DNA from: Zhongshania antarctica
GTDB taxonomy: Bacteria; Pseudomonadota; Gammaproteobacteria; Pseudomonadales; Spongiibacteraceae
NCBI RefSeq assembly: GCF_014202945.1
Contig: NZ_JACHHW010000001.1
Coordinates: 434,001-498,000, forward strand
Length of the DNA stretch: 64,000 bases
Direction of reading: 5' to 3'
Shown here: positions 20,758-29,457 of the stretch, piece by piece
How positions within the stretch are numbered: position 1 is the first letter of the stretch
Layout of the letters: each line of letters begins with the position of its first letter
The notes under the pieces: model-generated
Databases searched by the model: none
Seen by the model: the letters and a program-made list of their open reading frames with translations, nothing else
Told to the model about the DNA's origin: nothing
Position numbers and translations under genes: made by a program

Positions 20758-21404
20758 AGAAAGAACGCGCCGCATTCATTGAAAAACGCCTGCAAGAGCT
20801 GTATCCGGAACAGCTCATTCCACTAGACCACAAAGACCCCTACACCCTCTTGGTTGCGGTTTTGTTGTCGGCCCAGTGCACCGATGCGCGGGTAAACCAA
20901 ATTACCCCCGCGCTATTTGAATTGGCCGACAATCCCTTTGATATGGCCGTGCAAAATGTGGAGGTTATCCGCCAAATCATCCGCCCCTGCGGCTTGTCGC
21001 CACAAAAATCCAGCGCCATAAAACGCCTGTCAGAAATTCTGGTCGAAAAGTTTAACGGCGTTGTTCCCCAAGATATGGCGGCACTGGAAACCCTGCCCGG
21101 CGTCGGTCACAAAACCGCCAGCGTGGTAATGTCCCAGGCCTTTGGCGTGCCCGCCTTCGCCGTCGACACTCATATTCACCGCTTGGCCCAGCGCTGGGGC
21201 CTGACAAACGGCAAAAACGTGGTGCAAACCGAGAAAGACCTCAAATCCCTCTTCCCCAAGGAAAAGTGGAACCCGCTACACCTGCAAATTATTTTTTATG
21301 GCCGCGAGTACTGCAGCGCCAGAGGCTGCGACGGCACGGTGTGCGAGATATGCACCACTTTGTACCCCAAGCGCAAAAAGCCGCCAACAGTGTACAAACC
21401 TTAG
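20751..21404 (+). CDS. nth: Endonuclease III-type DNA glycosylase with atypical Fe-S tail
   Basis: Bifunctional glycosylase/AP lyase of base-excision repair acting on oxidised pyrimidines. The start is ATG 20751 (MLKKERAAFIEKRL), overlapping dapC by 7 bp; the 217-aa protein has the helix-hairpin-helix and catalytic lysine in LETLPGVGHKTASVV and the catalytic Asp in FAVDTHIHRL. Oddly, the C-terminal cysteines read C-x4-C-x4-C-x2-C (EYCSARGCDGTVCEIC), not the C-x6-C-x2-C-x5-C of E. coli Nth. The related ending REYCPARG...CPIC is, from memory, known in Bacteroidetes and Chlamydia-type Nth. Iron-sulfur ligation may therefore differ. Confidence 0.93.
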   Translation: MLKKERAAFIEKRLQELYPEQLIPLDHKDPYTLLVAVLLSAQCTDARVNQITPALFELADNPFDMAVQNVEVIRQIIRPCGLSPQKSSAIKRLSEILVEKFNGVVPQDMAALETLPGVGHKTASVVMSQAFGVPAFAVDTHIHRLAQRWGLTNGKNVVQTEKDLKSLFPKEKWNPLHLQIIFYGREYCSARGCDGTVCEICTTLYPKRKKPPTVYKP

Positions 21405-21492
21405 TAGACGACATGGCGCCGTGAACCACAGGCCAGAATTTGTTATCCTTAGCGGCTGAATTTTTCAGCCCACATGCAACAAGAGCAGAACC

Positions 21493-21852
21493 ATGAGCAC
21501 CACACTCTACGGCATTAAAAATTGCGATACCGTGCGCGCCGCGCGCCGCTGGCTAGAAACGCACAACGTCGACTTTAGCTTTCAGGATGTTCGCGACACC
21601 CCGTTAACGGCGTCACAGCTAAAAACCTGGCTACAAGTATTGGGCGTAGACGCGCTAGTCAATAAACGCAGTACCACATGGAAACAACTCAGCCCCGCGC
21701 AACGCGATGGGCTAAACCCAGACACAGCTATTGCCCTACTTTTGGAACACCCGACCCTAATGAAACGCCCCCTGCTCGACACCGGCAGCGAGCTACACCT
21801 CGGCTTTAAGGCCGAGCATTATCAGTCACTGTTCACTCATCACACCCTTTAA
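21493..21852 (+). CDS. ArsC/Spx-family protein, YffB type
   Basis: Small thioredoxin-fold protein of the ArsC/Spx superfamily. The 119-aa sequence starts TTLYGIKNCDTVRAARRWLE, matching the YffB branch with a single N-terminal cysteine and no CxxC, and ends in the conserved MKRPLLD region. True arsenate reductase activity is not supported. In E. coli yffB is next to dapE; here it is just upstream of dapD with 20 bp between, probably one operon. Function in this branch is not established. Confidence 0.85.
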   Translation: MSTTLYGIKNCDTVRAARRWLETHNVDFSFQDVRDTPLTASQLKTWLQVLGVDALVNKRSTTWKQLSPAQRDGLNPDTAIALLLEHPTLMKRPLLDTGSELHLGFKAEHYQSLFTHHTL

Positions 21853-21872
21853 GCCATTTAAGAGACCTTACA

Positions 21873-22910
21873 ATGACTCAAGCACACTTCGCACTCGGCC
21901 TCGGCCTCGGCACCCAAAATCGCAAAGGCGAGTGGTTAGATACCTTCTATGCCCAGCCCGTACTCGCCCCAGCCGCCAAAATGGTCGACGCCATCCTTAG
22001 CGTTATTGAGCCTGTCGAAGGCAATACCGCCAGCGCAGTAACAAAAGACCAAATGGCGCAGATCGCTGAAGCCCTAAAGGCTGCAGGCAACAAAGACCAA
22101 GCGGAACTCGCGGTGCAGTTGGCCAGCGGCAGCCAACCCTTAGTCGTTACCCTGCTCGCCACCGACGACGCGCCAAGCTCAGTACCTGAAGGCTATTTAA
22201 AACTGCATTTGCTATCACACCGTTTGGTAAAGCCTCACAGTATTAACCTAACCGGCCTCTTCGGCGCACTGCCCAATGTGGCGTGGACCAATAAGGGCGC
22301 GGTTGATATCAGCGAGCTCAAGGGCCGTCAGCTCGATGCGCGCCTTCGCGGTGAAATGCTCGAAGTGATGTCCGTAGACAAATTCCCCAAGATGACAAAC
22401 TACGTTGTGCCAAGTGGCGTGCGCATTGCCCACACCGCGCGGGTTCGTCTTGGCGCCTACCTCGGTGAAGGCACCACCATTATGCACGAAGGCTTCGTCA
22501 ACTTTAACGCGGGCACCGAAGGACCGGGAATGATTGAAGGCCGGATTTCAGCGGGCGTGATGGTTGGTGCGGGTTCCGACCTCGGCGGCGGCTGCTCAAC
22601 CATGGGCACCTTGTCTGGCGGCAATAATATTATTATCTCGGTAGGCAAAGAATGCCTCATCGGCGCCAATGCTGGCGTTGGCATTCCGCTGGGTGATCGC
22701 TGCACAATTGAAGCCGGCCTGTACATCACTGCCGGATCGGTACTCACCATCATCGACGCCGATGGCGCGGTTGCTGGCACGACTAAGGCGCGCGAATTGT
22801 CTGGTCAGTCTGACTTGCTGTTCCGTCGCAACTCTAAAAATGGCGCGATTGAGGTATTAACCAATAAATCCGCTATCGCCCTTAACGAGATGCTTCACGC
22901 GCACAACTAA
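21873..22910 (+). CDS. dapD: 2,3,4,5-tetrahydropyridine-2,6-dicarboxylate N-succinyltransferase
   Basis: Succinylates tetrahydrodipicolinate in lysine and peptidoglycan-precursor synthesis. The 345-aa protein is the long Pseudomonas-type DapD: an N-terminal domain (ALGLGLGTQNRKGEWLDTFY) followed by a left-handed beta-helix of hexapeptide repeats (VRLGAYLGEGTTIMHEGFVN, GGNNIIISVGKECLIGANAG). It ends the plus-strand map-to-dapD cluster, and a strong hairpin follows the stop. Confidence 0.96.
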   Translation: MTQAHFALGLGLGTQNRKGEWLDTFYAQPVLAPAAKMVDAILSVIEPVEGNTASAVTKDQMAQIAEALKAAGNKDQAELAVQLASGSQPLVVTLLATDDAPSSVPEGYLKLHLLSHRLVKPHSINLTGLFGALPNVAWTNKGAVDISELKGRQLDARLRGEMLEVMSVDKFPKMTNYVVPSGVRIAHTARVRLGAYLGEGTTIMHEGFVNFNAGTEGPGMIEGRISAGVMVGAGSDLGGGCSTMGTLSGGNNIIISVGKECLIGANAGVGIPLGDRCTIEAGLYITAGSVLTIIDADGAVAGTTKARELSGQSDLLFRRNSKNGAIEVLTNKSAIALNEMLHAHN

Positions 22911-22924
22911 GCGCAGTTCACTGT

Positions 22925-22950
22925 GCTCTAGCGCCCCTTGGCGCTAGAGC
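22925..22950. terminator. Bidirectional hairpin between dapD and thioesterase gene
   Basis: Perfect 11-bp inverted repeat (GCTCTAGCGCC / GGCGCTAGAGC) with a CCTT loop between two convergent genes. There is no long T-tract on either side, so it may be a weak or factor-assisted bidirectional terminator. Confidence 0.65.
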
Positions 22951-22962
22951 TAGCCTTGCCAA

Positions 22963-23400
22963 CTACTCGCCATAGCCCATCGCATCGTTTAAGCGCATTT
23001 TGCTGCGCACAAATATGCCATTGCCACGACCCACCTCATTACCGTCACTATCATAAACAACCGCCTCAACAATAAATTGCGATTTAGTGCGATTAACAAC
23101 TTTGCCCACGGATCTCAAACGACCCTCAGACACCGGCCTTGTCAAATAGGTGGTGAATGACGTCGTCAACACAAAGTAATCGGGCTCTAATGAGTTCGCT
23201 GCAAAAAACGCCGCATCGTCGAGCATTTTAAAATACACCGAGCCGTGCACCGCTCGAGCGGAGTGGAATAGCTTTTCCGACACCGCTATCGAAATCTCAG
23301 ACTCACCCTCGGTAACGCCTATTTCAGGCAAGTAAAAGGCATTCACCGGCGCCGCTTTATACATTGTTTCAAGTGCACGGTAATGGGTTTCATTGTTCAT
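22963..23400 (-). CDS. PaaI-like hot-dog thioesterase
   Basis: Probable acyl-CoA thioesterase of the PaaI/YbgC hot-dog superfamily. The 145-aa protein shows the typical AVHGSVYFKMLDDAAFFAA segment (HG followed by a conserved acidic residue on the central helix) and later strands LTTSFTTYLTRPVSEGRLRS and VGRGNGIFVRS. The substrate cannot be predicted. It is convergent with dapD and stands alone. Confidence 0.8.
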   Translation of the reverse strand: MNNETHYRALETMYKAAPVNAFYLPEIGVTEGESEISIAVSEKLFHSARAVHGSVYFKMLDDAAFFAANSLEPDYFVLTTSFTTYLTRPVSEGRLRSVGKVVNRTKSQFIVEAVVYDSDGNEVGRGNGIFVRSKMRLNDAMGYGE

Positions 23401-23623
23401 ATCTAGGTTTCCTATGTGCTACCGGCCTTTCGCCGCGCCATACATTCCAGTGGTATTCGTCGCCAAAGGCTCAAGGCCAAAACAGCGACCACATAAATAT
23501 AACATAATTACTGCCAATACTTTACTTCTTGCCCCATTGTGGTAGTTTGCATCTTAGATCTGTTCGGTAAATATAAAAATTATAAGTCCGGCGCGCTTAA
23601 GAGCGCCTTTTCTGGAACTCAAT

Positions 23624-25987
23624 ATGTATAAAAATAAGCCAAGTGTTAGCTTCTCTCTACGGCCACTGGTATTCGGTATATCCGCTGCCTTACTCGGACC
23701 CGCGGCTGCGACCTCAGCCGCTCAGCTCGAAGAGGTCATCGTCACGGCCCAAAAGCGCGCCGAAGACATGCAGACCGTCCCCGTCTCGGTGTCCGCCTTA
23801 ACAGCCGACCAGCTTGCCGATATTGGTTTTAATGACATTAGCGATATCGCCGCGCAAGTGCCGTCGCTTATCGTACTCACCAATATTAGCCCGCTAGCCA
23901 CCACCTTCAGAATTCGCAATATCGGCAACGCCGGTAACATCCCCAATTTTGAGCCGGCGACTGGCCTGTTTATCGACGGTGCCTTTCGGTCTCGCTCAGG
24001 CATTGGTATGGGCGACTTGGTGGATGTGAGTTCCGTTGAAGTCTTAAAAGGCCCCCAGAGTACCTTACACGGTAAAAACGTCACCGCCGGGGTGATTAGC
24101 GTCGCAACGCAGGGCCCAACTGAAAACTTTGAAGCCATGGCGGAAGTCAGCTTTGGCAGCGATAACCTGAAACAGATAAAAGCCTATGTGAGCGGGCCCT
24201 TTAGCGACTCAGTCGCAGGTCGACTCAGCATCGTCGACACCGGCCGAAGCGAGTTAATTGAGAACGCAGCGGGCCCCAAAAGCGAAGGTTTGAACGGCTA
24301 CGCGATTCGCGGCCAGTTGCGCATGGACTTTAGCGACGCGCTGTATGGCCGCCTCATTGTGGGTTACGCCGACAAAGACATGAACACCACAACTGGCGAT
24401 GTATTTTTGAGTGACGCCAGCAGGCGAATCTTAAGGAACGCCGGCGCTAGTCTAACCATCCCCAACGACCCCTCTGACAGACTCATCGAATACAGCGAAG
24501 GCAGCGGCTATATTGGCGATTCCAACGACATTATTTTCACATTGGAATACAGTGGCGATGGTTATTCATTAACCTCAATAAGCAGTTACGATGACTACGA
24601 CGGCCTGACTATTCTCAGTGATGTCGAGCAGACGAGCTTACTCCTCGCCGATTTTAACGACCGCCAAGCGGGCGAGTCACTGTCTCAGGAGTTCCGGATC
24701 GCATCAGACACCGAAAGCCCGTTCAGCTGGCTCGCGGGTACCTTTGTTTTTACCAATGAGTTCCGTCGCGGCGACAAAGACCTACCTGAGTTCCTAGCCC
24801 AACAAGACATAGAAGAGTATGGCGCAGCACTCGCTGGGGAATTGATCACAAGAGGTGTACTGCCCATTAATCTCTCCCCCCTCGCATTGCCACTACTCGG
24901 TGTCGAGGGCGATCGAGGCGATTATGACATCACTCAAGACACCGATAGTTTTGGCTTGTTTACCAAATTCGATTACGAGTTTAGTGATGCTTGGAAGGCG
25001 GCCCTTGGTCTGCGTTATTCCTATGAGAAGAAAGCCGGTGTGGTGATTCAAACCACCGAGCTGTCTGCGCTCGGCTGCGTTCCACCTTTAAATACCAACC
25101 TAATCTGTCTCGTTACCCCCGACGGCAATAATTTCGACGATTCCCAAAGCTTCGACGCCATCACCGGCTCCATATCCAGCAGCTATTTTGTGAATGCCGA
25201 CACCATGTTTTACGGTGTGATATCCACCGGCTTTAAAGCGGGTGGTTTCAGCTTACAAAACGGCACCGCGACTGACGAAATGCGTCCCTTCGGTGAAGAG
25301 GAAGTTATCAACTTTGAACTGGGCGCCAAAACCGAGTTCTTAGACCGCCGCGCACGGGTCAACGCGTCGGTGTTTCACACCGAATATAAGAATTTCCAGA
25401 ATGCCAGTTTTGCCGGTTTGGTTTTCATCATCAACAATGCTGAACTTGTTACTGTTGACGGTATCGAGGTTGACTCGACCATCATCCTCACCGAAAACAT
25501 GTCGACGACCATCAATTTCGCCTATATCGACACCGTTTTCGACAGCTACGATGGCGGTCAGTGCTACTACGGCCGCGAACCAGATAACGACTTAGGACAG
25601 TGTATTTTAGATGGCGAGGAGCTGGCCTCCGCCACCAAACTCAAAGGCAATATCGCCATTAACTGGCGCTATCCCGTTGGCAGTGGCGACATCTACACCC
25701 GCATGGACTACGCCTACTCCGGCGCAGCCAATGCCAGTTCGGCGCTAGACCCACGCTTTGACCAACCGGCGTCAAATACCCTCAACCTCAGGCTCGGCTG
25801 GCGAAATAGCAATATTGACGTCGCCTTCTGGGGGCGGAATCTCACCGACGAAATCGATATCGACCAAGTCGCCCCCGCCAATATCTTTACCACTATCGAC
25901 ACCCGCGTTGGCTCGCCAGTCGGCTCATACCAAGCCTTTACTAGCCAGCCCTTATCGCTGGGCTTAACCGCCCGCTACACCTACTAA
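23624..25987 (+). CDS. TonB-dependent outer-membrane receptor
   Basis: Ligand-gated outer-membrane transporter energised by TonB/ExbBD. The 787-aa protein has a signal peptide (about 1-32), a TonB-box-like segment (LEEVIVTAQKRAEDMQTVPV), a plug domain (residues about 50-165, with GLFIDGAFRSR and VEVLKGPQSTLHGKN) and a beta-barrel ending in an aromatic residue (LGLTARYTY). It resembles receptors of the sphingomonad/Cellvibrionales carbohydrate and steroid type rather than siderophore ones, but the ligand is unknown. No SusD-like partner is adjacent. A LysR gene lies convergent downstream. Role in importing the island's substrate is inference. Confidence 0.92.
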   Translation: MYKNKPSVSFSLRPLVFGISAALLGPAAATSAAQLEEVIVTAQKRAEDMQTVPVSVSALTADQLADIGFNDISDIAAQVPSLIVLTNISPLATTFRIRNIGNAGNIPNFEPATGLFIDGAFRSRSGIGMGDLVDVSSVEVLKGPQSTLHGKNVTAGVISVATQGPTENFEAMAEVSFGSDNLKQIKAYVSGPFSDSVAGRLSIVDTGRSELIENAAGPKSEGLNGYAIRGQLRMDFSDALYGRLIVGYADKDMNTTTGDVFLSDASRRILRNAGASLTIPNDPSDRLIEYSEGSGYIGDSNDIIFTLEYSGDGYSLTSISSYDDYDGLTILSDVEQTSLLLADFNDRQAGESLSQEFRIASDTESPFSWLAGTFVFTNEFRRGDKDLPEFLAQQDIEEYGAALAGELITRGVLPINLSPLALPLLGVEGDRGDYDITQDTDSFGLFTKFDYEFSDAWKAALGLRYSYEKKAGVVIQTTELSALGCVPPLNTNLICLVTPDGNNFDDSQSFDAITGSISSSYFVNADTMFYGVISTGFKAGGFSLQNGTATDEMRPFGEEEVINFELGAKTEFLDRRARVNASVFHTEYKNFQNASFAGLVFIINNAELVTVDGIEVDSTIILTENMSTTINFAYIDTVFDSYDGGQCYYGREPDNDLGQCILDGEELASATKLKGNIAINWRYPVGSGDIYTRMDYAYSGAANASSALDPRFDQPASNTLNLRLGWRNSNIDVAFWGRNLTDEIDIDQVAPANIFTTIDTRVGSPVGSYQAFTSQPLSLGLTARYTY

Positions 25988-26006
25988 ACCGGTCGGCAAT
26001 CACGAC

Positions 26007-26030
26007 ACAGGCAGCCTTACGGCCGCCTGT
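26007..26030. terminator. Hairpin between TonB receptor and LysR genes
   Basis: Inverted repeat ACAGGCAGCC-TTAC-GGCCGCCTGT, ten pairs with one mismatch, in the short gap between convergent genes. No T-tract follows. Confidence 0.5.
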
Positions 26031-26032
26031 AG

Positions 26033-26950
26033 TCAAACACACTCCATGATCAATGCTTTTAGCCAGTTGTGGCCCTTGTCTTGACTCATGGCGCGGTGCC
26101 AAATTAAATAGATTGGCAGCGACGGTAAGCCGAGGGGCAACTTGAATATTTTTAGCCGGTCTTTATACAAAAAGAACTCCGCCATTGGCCTGGGAACAAT
26201 AGCAATGCCGTCAGACTGCATCACCACGGTTGGCACCGCAATATACTGATTCACTTCAGTGAGTATCTTGCGAATGCCGCCCTGCTCTTCCATAAACTGC
26301 TGAAGCAGCTCACGGCGGTCGCTGCCAAAACTCATGACGATGTGCTTTTCATCGAAAAACTGCTTGGTACTGATCGACGACTTTGCACCTAAACGAGGAT
26401 GATCTCGACGGGCAATCACCACGATTTCTTCAGGTTTGAATTCGCAGTAATCCAAACGTTTGTCCTGCGGCGAGATAAAGTCAAAACAAAAATCAATCTT
26501 GCCGTCCTTAAGTGATTCAAGGCCGGTTTCCTGGTCATCTAAGTGGGAGTAAATACTGATATCGGTTTGCACCTGATTTACTTTCTCAAGAATACGCGGC
26601 AATAAATTCAACTCACCGTAACGGCCAAAGGCAATTTTAAAGACGCGATCTGACTCCGTCGGCTCAAAATACTTATTCGAATCCAGCGTGTCGCGAATTT
26701 TGAGCAAAACCTCTTGAATCGGCCCCGCTATCTCAATGGCTCTAGCCGTCGGCTTCATGCCATTGCGGGTGCGAATAAACAGCTCATCGTCAAAGGTCTG
26801 CCGCAGTCGTTTAAGAGCGTGGCTAGTCGCCGGCTGGGTCATGTGTAGCTGCTGCGCCGCCTTCGACATTTGGCCGTGACTCATTATGGCATCAAAGATG
26901 GTCAGTAGATTGAGATCAACGGATCGTAAATTAAGTTTCATGCATATCAC
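26033..26950 (-). CDS. LysR-family transcriptional regulator
   Basis: DNA-binding regulator with an N-terminal winged HTH (LRSVDLNLLTIFDAIMSHGQ, MSKAAQQLHMTQPATSHALK, residues about 8-65) and a C-terminal periplasmic-binding-like effector domain (305 aa in total). The HTH resembles the NodD/NahR/LeuO side of the family. It is divergent from the fatty-acid hydroxylase gene at 27039, so it most likely controls that gene and the downstream monooxygenase-sulfatase genes. An alternative start is ATG at residue 4. Confidence 0.93.
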   Translation of the reverse strand: MICMKLNLRSVDLNLLTIFDAIMSHGQMSKAAQQLHMTQPATSHALKRLRQTFDDELFIRTRNGMKPTARAIEIAGPIQEVLLKIRDTLDSNKYFEPTESDRVFKIAFGRYGELNLLPRILEKVNQVQTDISIYSHLDDQETGLESLKDGKIDFCFDFISPQDKRLDYCEFKPEEIVVIARRDHPRLGAKSSISTKQFFDEKHIVMSFGSDRRELLQQFMEEQGGIRKILTEVNQYIAVPTVVMQSDGIAIVPRPMAEFFLYKDRLKIFKLPLGLPSLPIYLIWHRAMSQDKGHNWLKALIMECV

Positions 26951-27038
26951 TTATACTTTTATTGAATTGTACTAATATTATCAAATTGCTTAAGGTCTCA
27001 CCATGGCAACACTGTTTGAGACGAGACCGAGGCCCTAA
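26951..27038 (+). promoter_or_regulatory. Divergent LysR/hydroxylase promoter region with short leader ORF
   Basis: The AT-rich half (26951-26990) would hold both promoters and LysR binding sites. At 27003-27038 there is a possible 11-codon leader ORF (MATLFETRPRP) with an AAGG element upstream; its TAA directly abuts the hydroxylase ATG. GGTCTC at 26994-26999 can pair with GAGACC at 27023-27028 (or GTCTCA with TGAGAC at 27017), giving a possible mRNA hairpin over the leader. Confidence 0.4.
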
Positions 27039-27905
27039 ATGGACAATGTGGAAAATGGCTATACCAATTGGTCACTCGGGATAATTGTCTTTTTCATCTT
27101 GTATGAAATAGCCAAAGGCGCCACCAAAAATGGTAAAAAAATTGGCAAAGACTGGCAGATGTTGGGCATCGCTGTCACCTGGCTGCACTTTATAGAGCGG
27201 CCGCTATTAATACTGTGTAGCTTTGGTCTTTACACCCTAGTGATGCCTGAGTATGCCGGCGCATTGGCGTGGATTGAAGATCAACATCTGATTGCCGGCA
27301 TCATTGGCTTTGTCATGATCGACGAGTTCCTACATGGCTGGGTACATAATTTTTCGCACTCGCGCACCCCAAAGAATCCTATGCTCGCCAAATTACAGCG
27401 CTGGTATAAGGTCACCCACAGAACCCACCATTTACACGGTGGCGCCGATAATCGCGGCGAGCTAGGCGTAAGCCAAACTATCGTTGTCGGCTGGGGCTGG
27501 GCTTTTACCCTACCCAATTACTGGTTTGGTTATCTCTGTCTGTACCTTGGTCTATTCCACGTCTGGGCCATTGGCACCGCCATTAAGAGCATTTGGGGAA
27601 TCCACACCCACGCCAATCTCGACTACGACTTAAAGCTGTTAAATCACCCAAATCCGATCATCGCTAAAACCATGTATGCGCTTTGCCATATACTGACCTT
27701 TCCAACCCAGCACCATCACCATCACAGCCGCAGCCCCACTTCGGCCTGCAATCTACAAAATATGCTGGCGCTCTACGATTGGCTGCTCTGGAAAAAACTC
27801 GCGATTGAATTTGAGCGCCCAAAAATTTACGGCTGGCGCAAAAATGAAAAAGAAGAAAACAGCGTGCTCTACCGCTATTTTTATCGGCCGCTCAACAAGG
27901 GCTAG
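27039..27905 (+). CDS. Fatty-acid hydroxylase/sterol desaturase-family membrane protein
   Basis: Member of the di-iron FA_hydroxylase superfamily, which oxidises lipids or sterol-like substrates at the membrane. The 288-aa protein has several membrane helices and the histidine clusters of the family: H99, H103 and H107 in DEFLHGWVHNFSH, H127-H130-H131 in VTHRTHH, HTH at 189-191 and a run of five His (225-229) in PTQHHHHHSRS. GAGG lies about 8 nt before the ATG. The following monooxygenase starts 67 bp downstream and is probably in the same unit. Exact substrate unknown. Confidence 0.87.
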   Translation: MDNVENGYTNWSLGIIVFFILYEIAKGATKNGKKIGKDWQMLGIAVTWLHFIERPLLILCSFGLYTLVMPEYAGALAWIEDQHLIAGIIGFVMIDEFLHGWVHNFSHSRTPKNPMLAKLQRWYKVTHRTHHLHGGADNRGELGVSQTIVVGWGWAFTLPNYWFGYLCLYLGLFHVWAIGTAIKSIWGIHTHANLDYDLKLLNHPNPIIAKTMYALCHILTFPTQHHHHHSRSPTSACNLQNMLALYDWLLWKKLAIEFERPKIYGWRKNEKEENSVLYRYFYRPLNKG

Positions 27906-27972
27906 CAATACACTCTCAAAAATAACGCCCTAAAGCGACTCTAACGCGGGCCAGAATTGGATTAATAGAATA

Positions 27973-29457
27973 ATGGATACGTCGACAACAAAGACTTCTG
28001 CAGAGAACAAAATTGCGTTTCACGAGACCATTGTTATCGGCGCGGGCGTTTCCGGCATTTGCGCGGCAATCAAACTCCGTGAAGCCAAGGTCGATTTTAT
28101 TGTGCTGGAAAAAGCCCGGGAAGTCGGTGGTGTCTGGCGCGAGAACATCTATCCCGACTGCGCCTGCGATGTGCCCTCGGCCTTGTATTCATACTCGTTT
28201 GCGCCAAATCCAAATTGGAGCCGTGTTTTTGCCAGCCAAGACGAAATAAAGGCCTACACCCAAGACACCGTAAAACGCTTTAGTATTAACGAATACATCC
28301 ACTTCAACTGCACCCTTAACAAGTGCGAATGGCAGGAAGCCGATAAATGCTGGCAGCTGGAAACCAGCGCCGGCGTGTATCGTGCACGTTTTGTGATTAT
28401 GGCCTGCGGACCAATGCACATACCGCTGATACCGCATATTAAGGGCATCGAGACCTTTCCGGGCACTTCATTCCATTCTGCAACCTGGGACGCAGATTAC
28501 GATTTAAGCGGCAAGCGCGTTGCCGTCATTGGCTCCGGTGGTTCGGCCATTCAGTTTTTGCCCGCGATCCAGCGCAAGGTAAAGGAGATCACACTATTCC
28601 AACGCACGCCGCCTTGGGTGCTACCCAAAGTCGACACCAAGATATCGGATCGCTGGCGGACTATTTTTACGCGCCTCCCCTTTACCCAAAAATTATTCAG
28701 AAAAATACTTTTTTTCCAGTTTGAATTTCTCAATCACAATCTCAAAAACAAATGGTTCTCCCAACGTTTAGAAACAGCGGCGGTCAAACACATTGCCCGA
28801 GGCGTCAAAGACGAGACCCTGCGAGAAAAACTAAAGCCCGATTATTCACTCGGCTGCAAACGCATACTGCTGTCAAACAACTGGTATAAGGCCCTCGGCA
28901 AGGACAATGTCGAAGTAGTACCAGGCATCACCGAAATTCAAGGCAATAAGCTAATTGCCAGCGACGGTTCCAGCTGCGAGGTTGACGTCATTATTTATGG
29001 CACGGGTTTTGAAGTTTCTGATCCGCCAATTGGCAAACTCATCTATGGTCGCAATGGCCGCAGCCTGTCTAAGCAGTGGGCGGGATCGCCGTCGGCCTAC
29101 CTAGGCACTATGGCCGAAAACTGCCCTAACTTGTTTTTAACCTTAGGCCCAAACCTCTACACCTACACCTCGGCCTTTGTGATTATTGAAGCCCAAGTGA
29201 AATATATTCTCAGCGCCATCACCAAGGCCCGCAAAAAGAAAATTGCGACAATTTCTGTTGATGGCGACACCAGCGCAAAACTAAATAAAGACCTACAAAA
29301 CGCCCTGCAAGGCACGGTTTGGAATAGTGGCTGTGCCAGTTACTTTATTGATAAAACCGGGCGCAATAGCGTGAACTGGCCTTGGACAACCATGAAAATG
29401 CAGCGCCGCTTGCGCAGGATCAAACTCGCCGATTTCCAAATAGAGAAACACCAATGA
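27973..29457 (+). CDS. Flavin-containing (Baeyer-Villiger-type) monooxygenase
   Basis: FAD/NADPH enzyme that probably inserts oxygen next to a ketone, or otherwise oxygenates a hydrophobic substrate. The 494-aa protein has an FAD Rossmann motif (VIGAGVSGICAA, 21-32), GGVWRENIYPDCACDVPS as in cyclohexanone monooxygenase relatives, a Baeyer-Villiger fingerprint variant FPGTSFHSATWD (162-173) where the classical form ends WP, and a second dinucleotide motif VIGSGGSA (185-192). It follows the hydroxylase gene and overlaps the sulfatase start by ATGA, so it belongs to the same operon. N-hydroxylating relatives cannot be excluded. Confidence 0.88.
   Translation: MDTSTTKTSAENKIAFHETIVIGAGVSGICAAIKLREAKVDFIVLEKAREVGGVWRENIYPDCACDVPSALYSYSFAPNPNWSRVFASQDEIKAYTQDTVKRFSINEYIHFNCTLNKCEWQEADKCWQLETSAGVYRARFVIMACGPMHIPLIPHIKGIETFPGTSFHSATWDADYDLSGKRVAVIGSGGSAIQFLPAIQRKVKEITLFQRTPPWVLPKVDTKISDRWRTIFTRLPFTQKLFRKILFFQFEFLNHNLKNKWFSQRLETAAVKHIARGVKDETLREKLKPDYSLGCKRILLSNNWYKALGKDNVEVVPGITEIQGNKLIASDGSSCEVDVIIYGTGFEVSDPPIGKLIYGRNGRSLSKQWAGSPSAYLGTMAENCPNLFLTLGPNLYTYTSAFVIIEAQVKYILSAITKARKKKIATISVDGDTSAKLNKDLQNALQGTVWNSGCASYFIDKTGRNSVNWPWTTMKMQRRLRRIKLADFQIEKHQ

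Noticed and set aside
21493-21852. Arsenate reductase
   Set aside because: Only the YffB branch signature (CDT) is present, without arsenic-resistance neighbours.
22457-22780. 107-aa minus-strand frame
   Set aside because: Antisense shadow of dapD.
27724-27738. Run of five His codons that could look like a tag or low-complexity repeat
   Set aside because: It belongs to the His cluster of a di-iron hydroxylase and is conserved in the family.
27966-27972. Possible shared operator before the monooxygenase
   Set aside because: No TGRCAC half-site; the gene is probably read from the upstream hydroxylase promoter.
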